This document shows positions 28,054 to 37,423 of a DNA stretch of 64,000 nt, one piece after another. Numbering within the stretch: position 1 is the first letter of the stretch; each line of letters begins with the position of its first letter. The position numbers and the translations under genes were made by a program. Source of the stretch: an uncultured Clostridia bacterium (GTDB taxonomy: Bacteria > Bacillota > Clostridia > Peptostreptococcales > Anaerovoracaceae). The notes under the pieces are model-generated. The model did no database searches. It had not been told where the DNA came from and saw only the letters and a program-made list of their open reading frames with translations. The stretch spans positions 62,001 to 126,000 of the forward strand of contig CAKQHH010000001.1 of the NCBI GenBank assembly GCA_934234035.1, given 5' to 3'.

Positions 28054-29918
28054 TGCTGTACGATCTTGAAAAAGAAGATTTAATATCGATTATAAAGAAC
28101 TCCGACTACGGGGACTTGGAAGCTCTGGCCAGGGAAATACGGGATTTTCTTGTGGAGAAGGTTTCGAAAACCGGCGGTCATCTGGCATCCAATTTGGGCA
28201 TTGTGGAAACCACCATTGCCCTGCACAAAGTATATGATACCGCAGTGGATCGAGTAATCTTCGATGTGGGACACCAATCCTACGTTCATAAAATCATTAC
28301 CGGAAGGGCAGGGGCCTTCGCCACCCTTCGAAAGTATAAAGGCCTTTCCGGTTTTCCGAAGTCCCGGGAAAGCATTCATGATGCCTATGACACGGGACAC
28401 AGCAGTACGTCCATCAGTGCGGCTATGGGATATGCCACTGCGCGGGATCTTCGGAACGAAGATTATCAAGTGGTGGCGGTAATCGGCGACGGCGCCATGA
28501 CCGGCGGCTTGGTATACGAAGCATTGAACAATATCGGAGCTTCCGGAACCAATATCAAAATTGTTTTAAATGACAACGGAATGTCTATCGCCAAAAATGT
28601 AGGAGCCATGTCTCGCCATTTGAACAACCTGCGCACTTCAAAAAATTATACCCGAATGAAGGAAAACATCCGGGGTGCACTGGACAATATTCCGGTGGTA
28701 GGTCAGCGGGTCAGTGACACCATCTCCCATACCAAAAATAAGATTAAGTACTCGCTGCTGGATGAACAGGGCGTTCTTTTCGAAGATCTCGGAATAAAAT
28801 ATATCGGTCCCGTAGATGGATACGATCTCCCGGCTCTGGTGGAGGCCTATACCGCAGCCAATCAGTACGACGGGCCGACGCTGGTGCACGTCATTACAAA
28901 GAAAGGAAAGGGATACTATTGGTCGGAAAAGTATCCGAGAAAATTCCACGGAATCGCTCCATTCGATGCGGAAAACGGTAATATATTATCGTCACCTTCC
29001 GGACCGAGCTACTCAAAAGTGTTCGGCGACAAGCTGGTGGAGTTGGCACGGGCGGACGAGTCCATTGTTGCCATCTCTGCGGCGATGGGAACGGCCACCG
29101 GACTGGGTCCGTTTTACAAGGAGTTTGAACCGCGGTTCTTCGATGTGGGAATTGCGGAAGCCCATGCGGTGGTATTTGCAGCAGGAATGGCGAAGGCCGG
29201 CATGACGCCGGTGGTGGCCATTTATTCTTCCTTCTTACAGCGTGCTTTCGATCAGCTGATTGAAGATATTTGCCTGCAGAACCTTCATGTGGTCTTTGCG
29301 GTGGATCGGGCCGGCCTGGTGGGCGCGGATGGAGAAACCCACCACGGCATGTTTGATTTGTCCTATTTGAATATGATTCCCAACATGAAAATTCTCTGTC
29401 CGGCAGACGGAAATCAGCTGGAAGAGATGTTGGAATATGCGGTCCATCAATACGACGGACCGATTGCGATTCGGTATCCGAGAGGTTCTTCCCAGGGAAA
29501 TCACCTGAGGCTGAAGCCATTCACCGGGGAAAATACGGTGCTCTCCGTTGGTAAGGATGTAACGATCCTGGCGGTAGGAGCGATGCTGGATACCGGTATC
29601 GAAGCGGCGAGACTTCTTCGTGAGCACGGATTCGATGCAGGGGTTACGGCAATCAACGTGGTAAAACCGATGGACGCCGCGGCAGTGAATTCGGAGACGA
29701 AACTGGTGGTTACGCTGGAGGACAACACCATCATCGGAGGTTTCTCCGATGAATTCGATCGGGTGAATCGGGAGAAGGCGTTTGGAATTCTGAATTTTGC
29801 CCTTCCGGATCAGTTTATTGAGCAGGGAAGCATTCCGGAATTGCGGGAAGAATGTGCAATGACTCCGGAAGATGTAGTGAAGGGGGTAGAGGATTACTTT
29901 GAAAAAAGAAAGGCTTGA
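28053..29918 (+). CDS. dxs: 1-deoxy-D-xylulose-5-phosphate synthase
   Basis: A 621-residue thiamine diphosphate enzyme that opens the MEP isoprenoid pathway from pyruvate and glyceraldehyde 3-phosphate. HLASNLGIVETTIALH, FDVGHQSYVHKIITGR and the ThDP motif GDGAMTGGLVYEALNN are clear, and the transketolase-like and C-terminal domains (YSSFLQRAFDQLIEDICLQ, AVDRAGLVGADGETHHG) are complete. It overlaps tlyA by 20 nt. Confidence 0.96.
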   Translation: MLYDLEKEDLISIIKNSDYGDLEALAREIRDFLVEKVSKTGGHLASNLGIVETTIALHKVYDTAVDRVIFDVGHQSYVHKIITGRAGAFATLRKYKGLSGFPKSRESIHDAYDTGHSSTSISAAMGYATARDLRNEDYQVVAVIGDGAMTGGLVYEALNNIGASGTNIKIVLNDNGMSIAKNVGAMSRHLNNLRTSKNYTRMKENIRGALDNIPVVGQRVSDTISHTKNKIKYSLLDEQGVLFEDLGIKYIGPVDGYDLPALVEAYTAANQYDGPTLVHVITKKGKGYYWSEKYPRKFHGIAPFDAENGNILSSPSGPSYSKVFGDKLVELARADESIVAISAAMGTATGLGPFYKEFEPRFFDVGIAEAHAVVFAAGMAKAGMTPVVAIYSSFLQRAFDQLIEDICLQNLHVVFAVDRAGLVGADGETHHGMFDLSYLNMIPNMKILCPADGNQLEEMLEYAVHQYDGPIAIRYPRGSSQGNHLRLKPFTGENTVLSVGKDVTILAVGAMLDTGIEAARLLREHGFDAGVTAINVVKPMDAAAVNSETKLVVTLEDNTIIGGFSDEFDRVNREKAFGILNFALPDQFIEQGSIPELREECAMTPEDVVKGVEDYFEKRKA

Positions 29919-30729
29919 TGTCATTTTGGTACAGAAAGGTCTGGTGGAATCTCGAGACAAAGCGAAGAGAACCATCATGGCCGGACTGGTTACTGTAGAC
30001 GGCCGGGTAGAAGATAAAGCCGGACAGAAGTTCGATCCGGAACTGGAATTTGCGGTTAAGCAGAAGCTTTGCCCGTATGTGAGCCGCGGCGGATTGAAGC
30101 TGGAGAAAGCCATGAACTGCTTTCCTATCGATTTAAAGGATGGAGTGTGCATGGACATGGGCGCCTCCACCGGCGGTTTCACCGACTGCATGCTGCAGAA
30201 CGGTGCTCGGAAAGTCTACGCCCTGGATGTGGGATACGGACAACTGGATTATAAGCTGCGGGTAGACCCTCGAGTGGTAAATATGGAGAAAACCAACATC
30301 CGGTATTTGGACACCGATTTAATCGAAGAACCGGTGGACTTTGTGTCCATTGATGTCTCTTTTATTTCGGTAAAACACATGTTTCCGGTAGTGCAGAAGG
30401 TTTTGGATTCGTCGGGACACATGGTCTGCCTCATTAAGCCGCAGTTCGAAGCGGGAAGAGAACAGGTAGGCAAGAACGGTATCGTGCGGGATCCGGCGGT
30501 GCACCGTCAGGTCATCGAAAATGTTCTCCGTTACGCATCGGAGAACGGTCTGGAACCACTGGGATTGGCGTTCTCACCGGTAAAGGGGACGAAAGGAAAT
30601 ATCGAATATCTGCTTTTTGCCGGCAAGGCAGAAGGTGAACTTCCGGATAACGGCGAAGAATCCGTTCTTGAAGAATGGGCGAGCCGGATTTCGGACGTGG
30701 TTCAGGAAGCTCATGCGGATCTGGACTGA
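29899..30729 (+). CDS. tlyA: TlyA-family rRNA 2'-O-methyltransferase
   Basis: A 276-residue protein with an N-terminal S4 RNA-binding domain (ERLDVILVQKGLVESRDKAK) and an FtsJ-like methyltransferase domain with SAM motif DMGASTGGFTDCML. Characterised TlyA proteins 2'-O-methylate 16S and 23S rRNA; this affects capreomycin sensitivity, and the old name hemolysin is misleading. The TTG start within dxs is chosen for homology. dxs-tlyA is a conserved Bacillota order. Confidence 0.9.
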   Translation: MKKERLDVILVQKGLVESRDKAKRTIMAGLVTVDGRVEDKAGQKFDPELEFAVKQKLCPYVSRGGLKLEKAMNCFPIDLKDGVCMDMGASTGGFTDCMLQNGARKVYALDVGYGQLDYKLRVDPRVVNMEKTNIRYLDTDLIEEPVDFVSIDVSFISVKHMFPVVQKVLDSSGHMVCLIKPQFEAGREQVGKNGIVRDPAVHRQVIENVLRYASENGLEPLGLAFSPVKGTKGNIEYLLFAGKAEGELPDNGEESVLEEWASRISDVVQEAHADLD

Positions 30730-30769
30730 TTGGAATAAAGAATAAAAAGGAATGAAAAAGGAGATTATT

Positions 30770-33412
30770 ATGGCATTGTCACCAATGATGCAGCAATACT
30801 TACAGATTAAAGAAGAGAATCCGGACTGCCTGATTCTGTTTCGGCTGGGGGATTTCTACGAGCTGTTTTTCGACGATGCCAAAACCGTTTCCCGAGAACT
30901 GGAACTGACCCTTACCGGCCGGGCCTGCGGTCTGGAGGAACGGGCACCCATGTGCGGGGTTCCGTTCCATTCGGCGGATTCCTACATTCCCAAACTGGTG
31001 GAGCGCGGTCACAAGGTGGCCATTTGCGAACAGATGGAGGATCCGGCGGAGGCAAAGGGCCTGGTTCGCCGGGAGGTGGTTCGAATCATTACGCCGGGAA
31101 CCATAGACATCGCCGGTTCCACCGAGAATGACGAAAATATTTTTATCGCATCGGTGTTCGCCACGAAGACACAGGTGGGCATTGCGTACGGGGATATTAC
31201 TACCGGAGAGCTGGCCTGCATGCATCTGGAATATCGCCATGATCTGGACTCTCTGATCAGCGAACTGGTAAAAATAGCTCCGAAGGAGATCGTTTACGAT
31301 GAGTCCTCGCTGCCGGAAAACGTGCTGGCGGCGCTGCAGGATCCGCAGATTCAGACCTATTTGAATCCGGTGGATTCCTCCTATTATCGGAAGGCGCTGT
31401 GCGAAAAGACGCTGATGAATCAATTCGGGGCATCTTCCCTGATTTCGCTGGATTTGGACGGCCGAACGGACTTGGTGCTGGCCTCCGGATCCCTGCTTCT
31501 GTACCTGGGGGATACTCAGAAGCAGCGAATGGAGCAGTTCAAACATTTGGATATTCGAGAATCCAGCAATTACATGCAGCTGGACCGTTCCACCCTTCGA
31601 AATCTGGAGCTGCTGGAAACATTATATGACAAAAACAAGGAAGGCTCCCTGTTGGGCGTGCTGGACCATACGCACACCGCTATGGGCGGGAGACTGCTAA
31701 AGCGATTTATAAAAGAGCCGCTGAACAATCAGGCGCAGATTAATGCCCGGTTGGAAGCGGTGGATGCCGTAGTAAATCACCCGCTGGAGCGGAACAATCT
31801 GGTGGCGGGCCTTCGGGAAATCTACGATTTCGAACGCCTCAGTGCCCGCGTGGCCAGCGGCCGCGCCAACGGAAAGGATTTGGTGGCACTGAAAAATACG
31901 CTGGGTGCACTGCCGGAGATTCGAAATACTTTGGAGGAACTGGCATCCTCTGCTTTGCTTGCCGAAATCCGGGATTCCATCGATGATTTTGACGATCTGT
32001 ACCAGATGATTGCGGAATCCATCGTGGAAGAACCGCCATTTATCATCACCGAGGGCAATCTGATTCGGCCGGGATACTCTTCGGAGTTGGACGACCTGAA
32101 GGAATCCATTCGGGATGCCAAGGAGTGGATTGCGGGACTGGAGCAGAGCGAGCGGGAGCGCACCGGAATCAAGACCATCAAGGTGGGATTCAACAAGGTG
32201 TTCGGCTACTATCTGGATGTGAGCAAATCCTTTTCGGATAAGGTACCGGAGAATTACATTCGAAAGCAAACTTTGGTGAACAATGAAAGATACATTACGC
32301 CGGAGTTAAAGGAAAAGGAAAGCCTGGTTCTGAGTGCGGAAGCAAAAATAAATGCGCTGGAATACGACATCTTCCGGAAAATCCGGACATCCATTGAACC
32401 GTATATCGGTTCCCTGCAGAAGGCTTCGGCCTCTGTGGCTTTATTGGATGTGCTGGTTTCCTTCGGAGATGTGGCGACGGCCAACGGCTATGTCCGGCCG
32501 GAGGTGGACGATTCCAGCTTGATTGAAATTGAAGAAGGACGCCATCCGGCGGTGGAGCAGATGATCGGAAGCGGCATGTTCGTGTCCAACAACACTGTCA
32601 TGGATACGGAACAGGAGAGCCTTCTTCTGATTACCGGTCCGAATATGTCCGGTAAATCCACCTATATGCGTCAAACCGCCATCATCGTGCTGATGGCCCA
32701 GATGGGATCCTTTGTCCCTTGCCGCCGGGCGCGTATTGGCGTATGCGATCGTGTTTTTACCCGAATCGGCGCATCGGACAACTTGGCATCGGGGCAGTCT
32801 ACTTTTTTCATCGAAATGAGCGAACTGGCCAACATCCTGCGGAATGCGACTCGCCGCAGCTTGATTATTCTGGATGAAATCGGCCGGGGCACCAGTACTT
32901 TCGACGGTCTGTCCATTGCCTGGGCGACGGCGGAATATCTGGCGTCGGACGACCATCGGGTGCGCACCATGTTTGCCACCCACTATCACGAATTGACGGT
33001 ACTGGAGGAGCAACTTCCGGCGGTGCACAATTTGTCGGTATCGGTTTCCGAGGACGGAAGCAATGTGGTGTTCCTGCATCGGATTATCGACGGACCGGCC
33101 AGCAAGAGCTACGGCATTCACGTGGCGAAGATTGCCGGTATTCCGAAGGCGATTCGCCAGAGTGCGTCGAGGAAATTGAAGGAATTGGAAGCCCAGTCGG
33201 CACCGATGCCGGCCACTACCCAGATCACTTTCTTCGACAATGAAATTGCTCCGGAGCCGGAACGGGTTTCCGAAGAGCCTCTGCCGTATGAGGATGTGCT
33301 GAAGGAGATTCGCGCCGTGGATATCAATTCCCTGACGCCGATTCAGGCATTGGTGCGGCTGCAGGAAATACAGAATGAAATCAAAGATATCGATGAGGAT
33401 TCAGAAGAATGA
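30770..33412 (+). CDS. mutS: DNA mismatch repair protein MutS
   Basis: An 880-residue ATPase that recognises mismatches. The mismatch-contacting F29-x-E31 motif (GDFYELF) is intact, Walker A is GPNMSGKST at residues 623-631, and ILDEIGRGTSTFDG is the Walker B/signature region. The C-terminal tail has an interdomain HTH. The ATG at 30770 is preferred because AAGGAG lies 7 nt upstream; the ATG at 30752 has no spaced site and adds 6 residues. The stop overlaps mutL (ATGA), giving a mutSL pair. Confidence 0.96.
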   Translation: MALSPMMQQYLQIKEENPDCLILFRLGDFYELFFDDAKTVSRELELTLTGRACGLEERAPMCGVPFHSADSYIPKLVERGHKVAICEQMEDPAEAKGLVRREVVRIITPGTIDIAGSTENDENIFIASVFATKTQVGIAYGDITTGELACMHLEYRHDLDSLISELVKIAPKEIVYDESSLPENVLAALQDPQIQTYLNPVDSSYYRKALCEKTLMNQFGASSLISLDLDGRTDLVLASGSLLLYLGDTQKQRMEQFKHLDIRESSNYMQLDRSTLRNLELLETLYDKNKEGSLLGVLDHTHTAMGGRLLKRFIKEPLNNQAQINARLEAVDAVVNHPLERNNLVAGLREIYDFERLSARVASGRANGKDLVALKNTLGALPEIRNTLEELASSALLAEIRDSIDDFDDLYQMIAESIVEEPPFIITEGNLIRPGYSSELDDLKESIRDAKEWIAGLEQSERERTGIKTIKVGFNKVFGYYLDVSKSFSDKVPENYIRKQTLVNNERYITPELKEKESLVLSAEAKINALEYDIFRKIRTSIEPYIGSLQKASASVALLDVLVSFGDVATANGYVRPEVDDSSLIEIEEGRHPAVEQMIGSGMFVSNNTVMDTEQESLLLITGPNMSGKSTYMRQTAIIVLMAQMGSFVPCRRARIGVCDRVFTRIGASDNLASGQSTFFIEMSELANILRNATRRSLIILDEIGRGTSTFDGLSIAWATAEYLASDDHRVRTMFATHYHELTVLEEQLPAVHNLSVSVSEDGSNVVFLHRIIDGPASKSYGIHVAKIAGIPKAIRQSASRKLKELEAQSAPMPATTQITFFDNEIAPEPERVSEEPLPYEDVLKEIRAVDINSLTPIQALVRLQEIQNEIKDIDEDSEE

Positions 33413-35340
33413 TACAAGTACTGGACAGCTTTATATCGGATAAAATCGCCGCCGGCGAGGTAATCGAACGGCCTCTTTCCATCGTAAAAGAATTGGTGGA
33501 GAACTCCATCGATGCCGGGGCCGACAGCATCGTGGTAGAAATTCGAAACGGCGGAAAATCCTACATCCGGGTCACGGACAACGGCTGCGGAATTCCGGCG
33601 GAGGAAGCGGAAATCGCTTTCGAGCGCCATGCCACCGGAAAAATTCAGACGCTGGAAGATCTGGGACATATCGATACGCTGGGCTTTCGAGGGGAAGCCC
33701 TGGCCAGCATCTGTGCCATCTCCCGAATGACCTTGTATACCCGAACGGCCGATTCTCCGGTGGGCATCAAACTGGAAATTCAGGGCGGACGCATTTGCGG
33801 CAAGGAACCTTCCGGTATGAACGGCGGCACCACCATGGTGGTGGAGGACGTGTTCTACAACACCCCGGCGCGCCGGAAATTTATGCGAAGCGATGCGGCA
33901 GAGGCTTCCGCCATCATCGATTTCGTTCAGAAAATGGCGCTGTACTACGCGAACGTGGCGTTTCAGCTGATTAATAACGGACGGAACGTACTCACCACCA
34001 ACGGTGATGGAAATTATCTCCATGCCATCTCCCGGGTATATCCGACAAAAGAATTCAGTAATCTGATTGAAATTCGGGGGGAATACGTGCACGGCTTTAT
34101 TTCCGATCCCGGTACCACAAAGAACAACCGGAGCGGACAGATTTTCTTCGTGAACGGCCGGTACGTTCGAAGCGACGTCATTGAAAAAGGGCTGATGGAT
34201 GGATACGGTGACCGAATTTTCTCCGGATACCCGGTGGCGCTGCTGTTCATCACCGTACCGCCGGAAACCATTGATGTGAATATTCACCCCAACAAGAAGG
34301 AAATTAAATTCCTGGAAGCCGGGGAGATCAAGAAAGATATCGCGGCAGCGGTGCAGCAGGTGATTCGTTCTCAGGAGGCGGTACCCCGGGCAGTGCTGAA
34401 GGAAGAGCCGCTTTCTTCGGATTCGCTGGAAGAGGCGCCGAAGGAGCCGGTAAAAAAAACTTCCGGAGAACAAATGGGTATCCGGGAATTTCTGCAGGCG
34501 AAGAAGCGGGAACACATACCGAACACAGAAACGGTGTATCATGAAGATGATATGAAGATGGCATTCCAAGTTCCGGGCGACAGCATGAGCGATGCCTTTA
34601 AGGGCTTGGTACAGGAAGTGAAAACGGAATACGGCGAAAAAAAGCCGGAAGCGTCCGAGGTACCGGTAGTGCCGTCGGTGCCGTCAAAGGACGACGCGAA
34701 GCCGGAGGACGCCGATGAGACGGACCGGATTCCTTTGGCACCGGCCACCACGCGGCTCTTTGATTTCAAAAATCTGACGCTTGCAGGGTATGTTTTTAAC
34801 ACCTACATCATCACGCAGGCGGGGGACAACCTGTTTGTTCTGGATCAGCATGCGGCCCACGAGCGGATTCTGTACGAGAAGCTTGTTCGTCAGTACAATA
34901 CCCGGGCGCACCTTCCGCAGGATATTTTGACACCGATTCTGCTGAACGTATCCGGTGATGTGTATTTCGGGGAACGGGAATGGATGGATGTCCTTCGGCG
35001 AATCGGTTACGCCATCGAAGATTTCGGAACCAATACTTTTATCATCCGTGGAATTCCGGCCTATATGACCTTGTCCGAGGCGGATGCTTTTGCCCGAAAT
35101 CTGGTGGATCTTCAGGAAAATGAAGTGCATCTGCATCAGAATACTCCGGTGGTGGATAAATTAATCATGCGTTCCTGCAAAGCGGCGGTGAAGGGAAACG
35201 ATCACCTGTCGGAACGGGAAATTCGGGAACTGCTGGATCGGCTTTCCCAGTGCGTGAATCCGTTCAGCTGTCCTCACGGACGACCTACTTTTATCCGCAT
35301 ATCCAAGTACGAAATTGAACGATCTTTTAGAAGAAAATAG
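33409..35340 (+). CDS. mutL: DNA mismatch repair endonuclease MutL
   Basis: A 643-residue GHKL ATPase. KIAAGEVIERPLSIVKELVENSIDAGA and GFRGEALASI are the N-terminal ATP-binding motifs. The C-terminal domain keeps the endonuclease motif DQHAxxExxxxE at residues 479-490 and CPHGRPT, so this MutL should nick DNA, as expected in a bacterium without MutH. A low-complexity linker rich in Pro, Glu and Lys (about 325-440) separates the two parts. Confidence 0.96.
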   Translation: MIQVLDSFISDKIAAGEVIERPLSIVKELVENSIDAGADSIVVEIRNGGKSYIRVTDNGCGIPAEEAEIAFERHATGKIQTLEDLGHIDTLGFRGEALASICAISRMTLYTRTADSPVGIKLEIQGGRICGKEPSGMNGGTTMVVEDVFYNTPARRKFMRSDAAEASAIIDFVQKMALYYANVAFQLINNGRNVLTTNGDGNYLHAISRVYPTKEFSNLIEIRGEYVHGFISDPGTTKNNRSGQIFFVNGRYVRSDVIEKGLMDGYGDRIFSGYPVALLFITVPPETIDVNIHPNKKEIKFLEAGEIKKDIAAAVQQVIRSQEAVPRAVLKEEPLSSDSLEEAPKEPVKKTSGEQMGIREFLQAKKREHIPNTETVYHEDDMKMAFQVPGDSMSDAFKGLVQEVKTEYGEKKPEASEVPVVPSVPSKDDAKPEDADETDRIPLAPATTRLFDFKNLTLAGYVFNTYIITQAGDNLFVLDQHAAHERILYEKLVRQYNTRAHLPQDILTPILLNVSGDVYFGEREWMDVLRRIGYAIEDFGTNTFIIRGIPAYMTLSEADAFARNLVDLQENEVHLHQNTPVVDKLIMRSCKAAVKGNDHLSEREIRELLDRLSQCVNPFSCPHGRPTFIRISKYEIERSFRRK

Positions 35341-35353
35341 CAAGGAAAGAATT

Positions 35354-36286
35354 ATGACAACACAGAAGAGAACAGTTTATATTATTGCCGGGCCGACAGC
35401 GGTTGGGAAGAGCGTAATTGCCAATTACCTTGCCCGGCGGATTCACGGCGAGATTGTGAATTGCGATTCCATCCAGCTGTACAAGTATCTGGATATCGGC
35501 AGCGCCAAGCCGAGTCCGGCGGATATGAGCACCGTGCCGCACCATCTGTACGGCGTCATCGATCCGAAAGAGGATATGACGGTGGCGCGGTATCAGAAAA
35601 TGGCACTGGAGACCATCGATGATATCCTGGCAAGGGGCAAGACGCCGATTCTGTGCGGCGGTACCGGATTGTACCTGAATTCCGTGCTGTACGATATGGA
35701 TTTTGCGGCGGAACCGGCGGACGGTGGAAAGCGTCGCCGGGAGCTGGAAGATATGGCGGAGCAGATGGGCGGCGAATACATGTACGAAGTGCTGTCGGCA
35801 GTGGACCCGAAATCGGCGGAACGAATTCACCCGAACAATACGAGAAAGGTAATTCGTGCCATCGAGGCATATGAATTCGGATCCAACGTGAAGGACCTGA
35901 ACGCGTGCGGCCTGCGGGAAGGATATGACTTCCGCCTGTTCGGAATCACCATGGACCGGGAGTGGCTGTACGATCGAATCAACCGACGGGTGCTGAAGCT
36001 GGTTCAGAACGGCCTTTTGGATGAAATCAAAACCCTTCGGGAGATGGGATACGACGAAACGGCACCGGCGCTGAAAGCCATCGGCTACAAGGAATTCTTC
36101 GCATACTACAACGGAGAAATTCCGGAGCTGAAGGACGCCATCCTGGCGGTGATGAAGGATACGCGCCATTATGCCAAGAGGCAGCTCACCTGGCTGAAAC
36201 GCTATGAGGGATTGATTCATTGGGTTGAAATTCAGCGGAATGAATCCGTGGGCGCGGTCGTGGATCGGATTCTCTCGGCAAAGTAA
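35354..36286 (+). CDS. miaA: tRNA dimethylallyltransferase
   Basis: A 310-residue enzyme that adds dimethylallyl to A37 of tRNAs reading UNN codons. The P-loop GPTAVGKS is followed by NCDSIQLYKYLDIGSAKPS and the PHHLYGVIDP motif. The ATG at 35354 is used, 5 nt after AAGGAAAG; the frame to 35315 lies in mutL. Substrate dimethylallyl diphosphate comes from the MEP pathway encoded in part by dxs nearby. Confidence 0.95.
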   Translation: MTTQKRTVYIIAGPTAVGKSVIANYLARRIHGEIVNCDSIQLYKYLDIGSAKPSPADMSTVPHHLYGVIDPKEDMTVARYQKMALETIDDILARGKTPILCGGTGLYLNSVLYDMDFAAEPADGGKRRRELEDMAEQMGGEYMYEVLSAVDPKSAERIHPNNTRKVIRAIEAYEFGSNVKDLNACGLREGYDFRLFGITMDREWLYDRINRRVLKLVQNGLLDEIKTLREMGYDETAPALKAIGYKEFFAYYNGEIPELKDAILAVMKDTRHYAKRQLTWLKRYEGLIHWVEIQRNESVGAVVDRILSAK

Positions 36287-36298
36287 AGAAGGAAATTC

Positions 36299-37420
36299 AT
36301 GAAAGAGTATCGAATTCATAACAAAAGCGACCGGCCGGACAACGTGGTAGAACAGGAAAATGAGATTTTTTTGGAGTGCGAAAAGCTGGAAGAAACGCTT
36401 CCTCGGTCTCTTCGAACTTATTTTATCTACCTGAAGGGGAACGTGCTGCCCCAGAGCCGTCTGGCCTACCTGCGGGATATTCATTTTTTCTTTGAATATC
36501 TGGTGCGGGAAACCACGCTGACGGAGGCGGATACGCCGGACCGGGTCACATTGGATGAATTGAATCAGATTACGGCGATGGATATCAATATATTTCTGGA
36601 CTATTGCCGGAAGTACAAGGTGGAAACGGAAAAGGGGACGGTCATCTACGAGAACAACAACAAGACCCTGTCCCGGAAAAAATCCTCCATCTCCGTGATG
36701 TTCAAGCAGCTGTACCGCGACGGACTTCTGGACAAGAATATCACCGACGGGTTCGATCCTATTCGGGTTCCGGGCCCCGGGGAGAAGGAAATCAAGGCGC
36801 TTCAGGACGATGAGGTGATGGTGATGCTGGACGCGGTGAGCAGCGGGACCCACCTGACGGATCGGGAACGCATCTATTGGGAGAAGACGAAGCTCCGGGA
36901 CAAAGCGATTCTGATTCTTTTCCTGACCTATGGCCTGCGTCTGTCGGAACTGCAGCAGCTGAACGTGTCTTCCTTTAATTTCTCCAGAGGGGAATTTCGA
37001 ATCTACCGGAAGCGGGGAAAAGAATCCACGATGCCGATTAACCGGTCCGTGGAGACCGTGGTTCGGGATTATCTGGAAAACGAACGAAATCAAATTACCG
37101 TGCAGGACGAGGGAGACGAGGATGCACTTTTCCTTTCCCTGCAGGGAAAACGGATGACGCAGCGGGCCATCCGGGAACTGGTAAAAAAATATACATCCAT
37201 TCCGCTGCATACCGGGCGAAAAGAGGGATACAGCCCGCATAAGCTTCGGGCCACCGCCGCCACCAGTTTGATCGGCCGCGGAAATTCGATTTACGATGTG
37301 CAGGCGCTTCTGGACCACGAGCAGGTAACCACCACGCAGCTGTACGCATCCCACAAGATGAATGTAAAACGAGATCTGGTAAAAGGCATGGAATGGGAAG
37401 AAGAAAGGACGGAACAATAG
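36299..37420 (+). CDS. tyrosine recombinase, XerC/XerD-like
   Basis: A 373-residue tyrosine site-specific recombinase. An N-terminal SAM-like DNA-binding domain (about 25-150) is followed by the catalytic domain with R214 (TYGLRLSEL), a likely Lys in YRKRGKES, H314-x2-R317 (SPHKLRATAAT), H340 (LLDHEQ) and nucleophile Y349 (TTQLY). The catalytic set is complete. It sits between miaA and a PLP lyase in the same orientation and with core base composition, so it looks like a resident housekeeping gene rather than a phage integrase. It is 2.7 kb from the BREX island; no att site was seen. Confidence 0.85.
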   Translation: MKEYRIHNKSDRPDNVVEQENEIFLECEKLEETLPRSLRTYFIYLKGNVLPQSRLAYLRDIHFFFEYLVRETTLTEADTPDRVTLDELNQITAMDINIFLDYCRKYKVETEKGTVIYENNNKTLSRKKSSISVMFKQLYRDGLLDKNITDGFDPIRVPGPGEKEIKALQDDEVMVMLDAVSSGTHLTDRERIYWEKTKLRDKAILILFLTYGLRLSELQQLNVSSFNFSRGEFRIYRKRGKESTMPINRSVETVVRDYLENERNQITVQDEGDEDALFLSLQGKRMTQRAIRELVKKYTSIPLHTGRKEGYSPHKLRATAATSLIGRGNSIYDVQALLDHEQVTTTQLYASHKMNVKRDLVKGMEWEEERTEQ

Positions 37421-37423
37421 AAA

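Noticed and set aside
36299..37420. Tyrosine recombinase as integrase of the BREX island
   Set aside because: It is separated by three core genes, has core composition, and no att repeats were seen.
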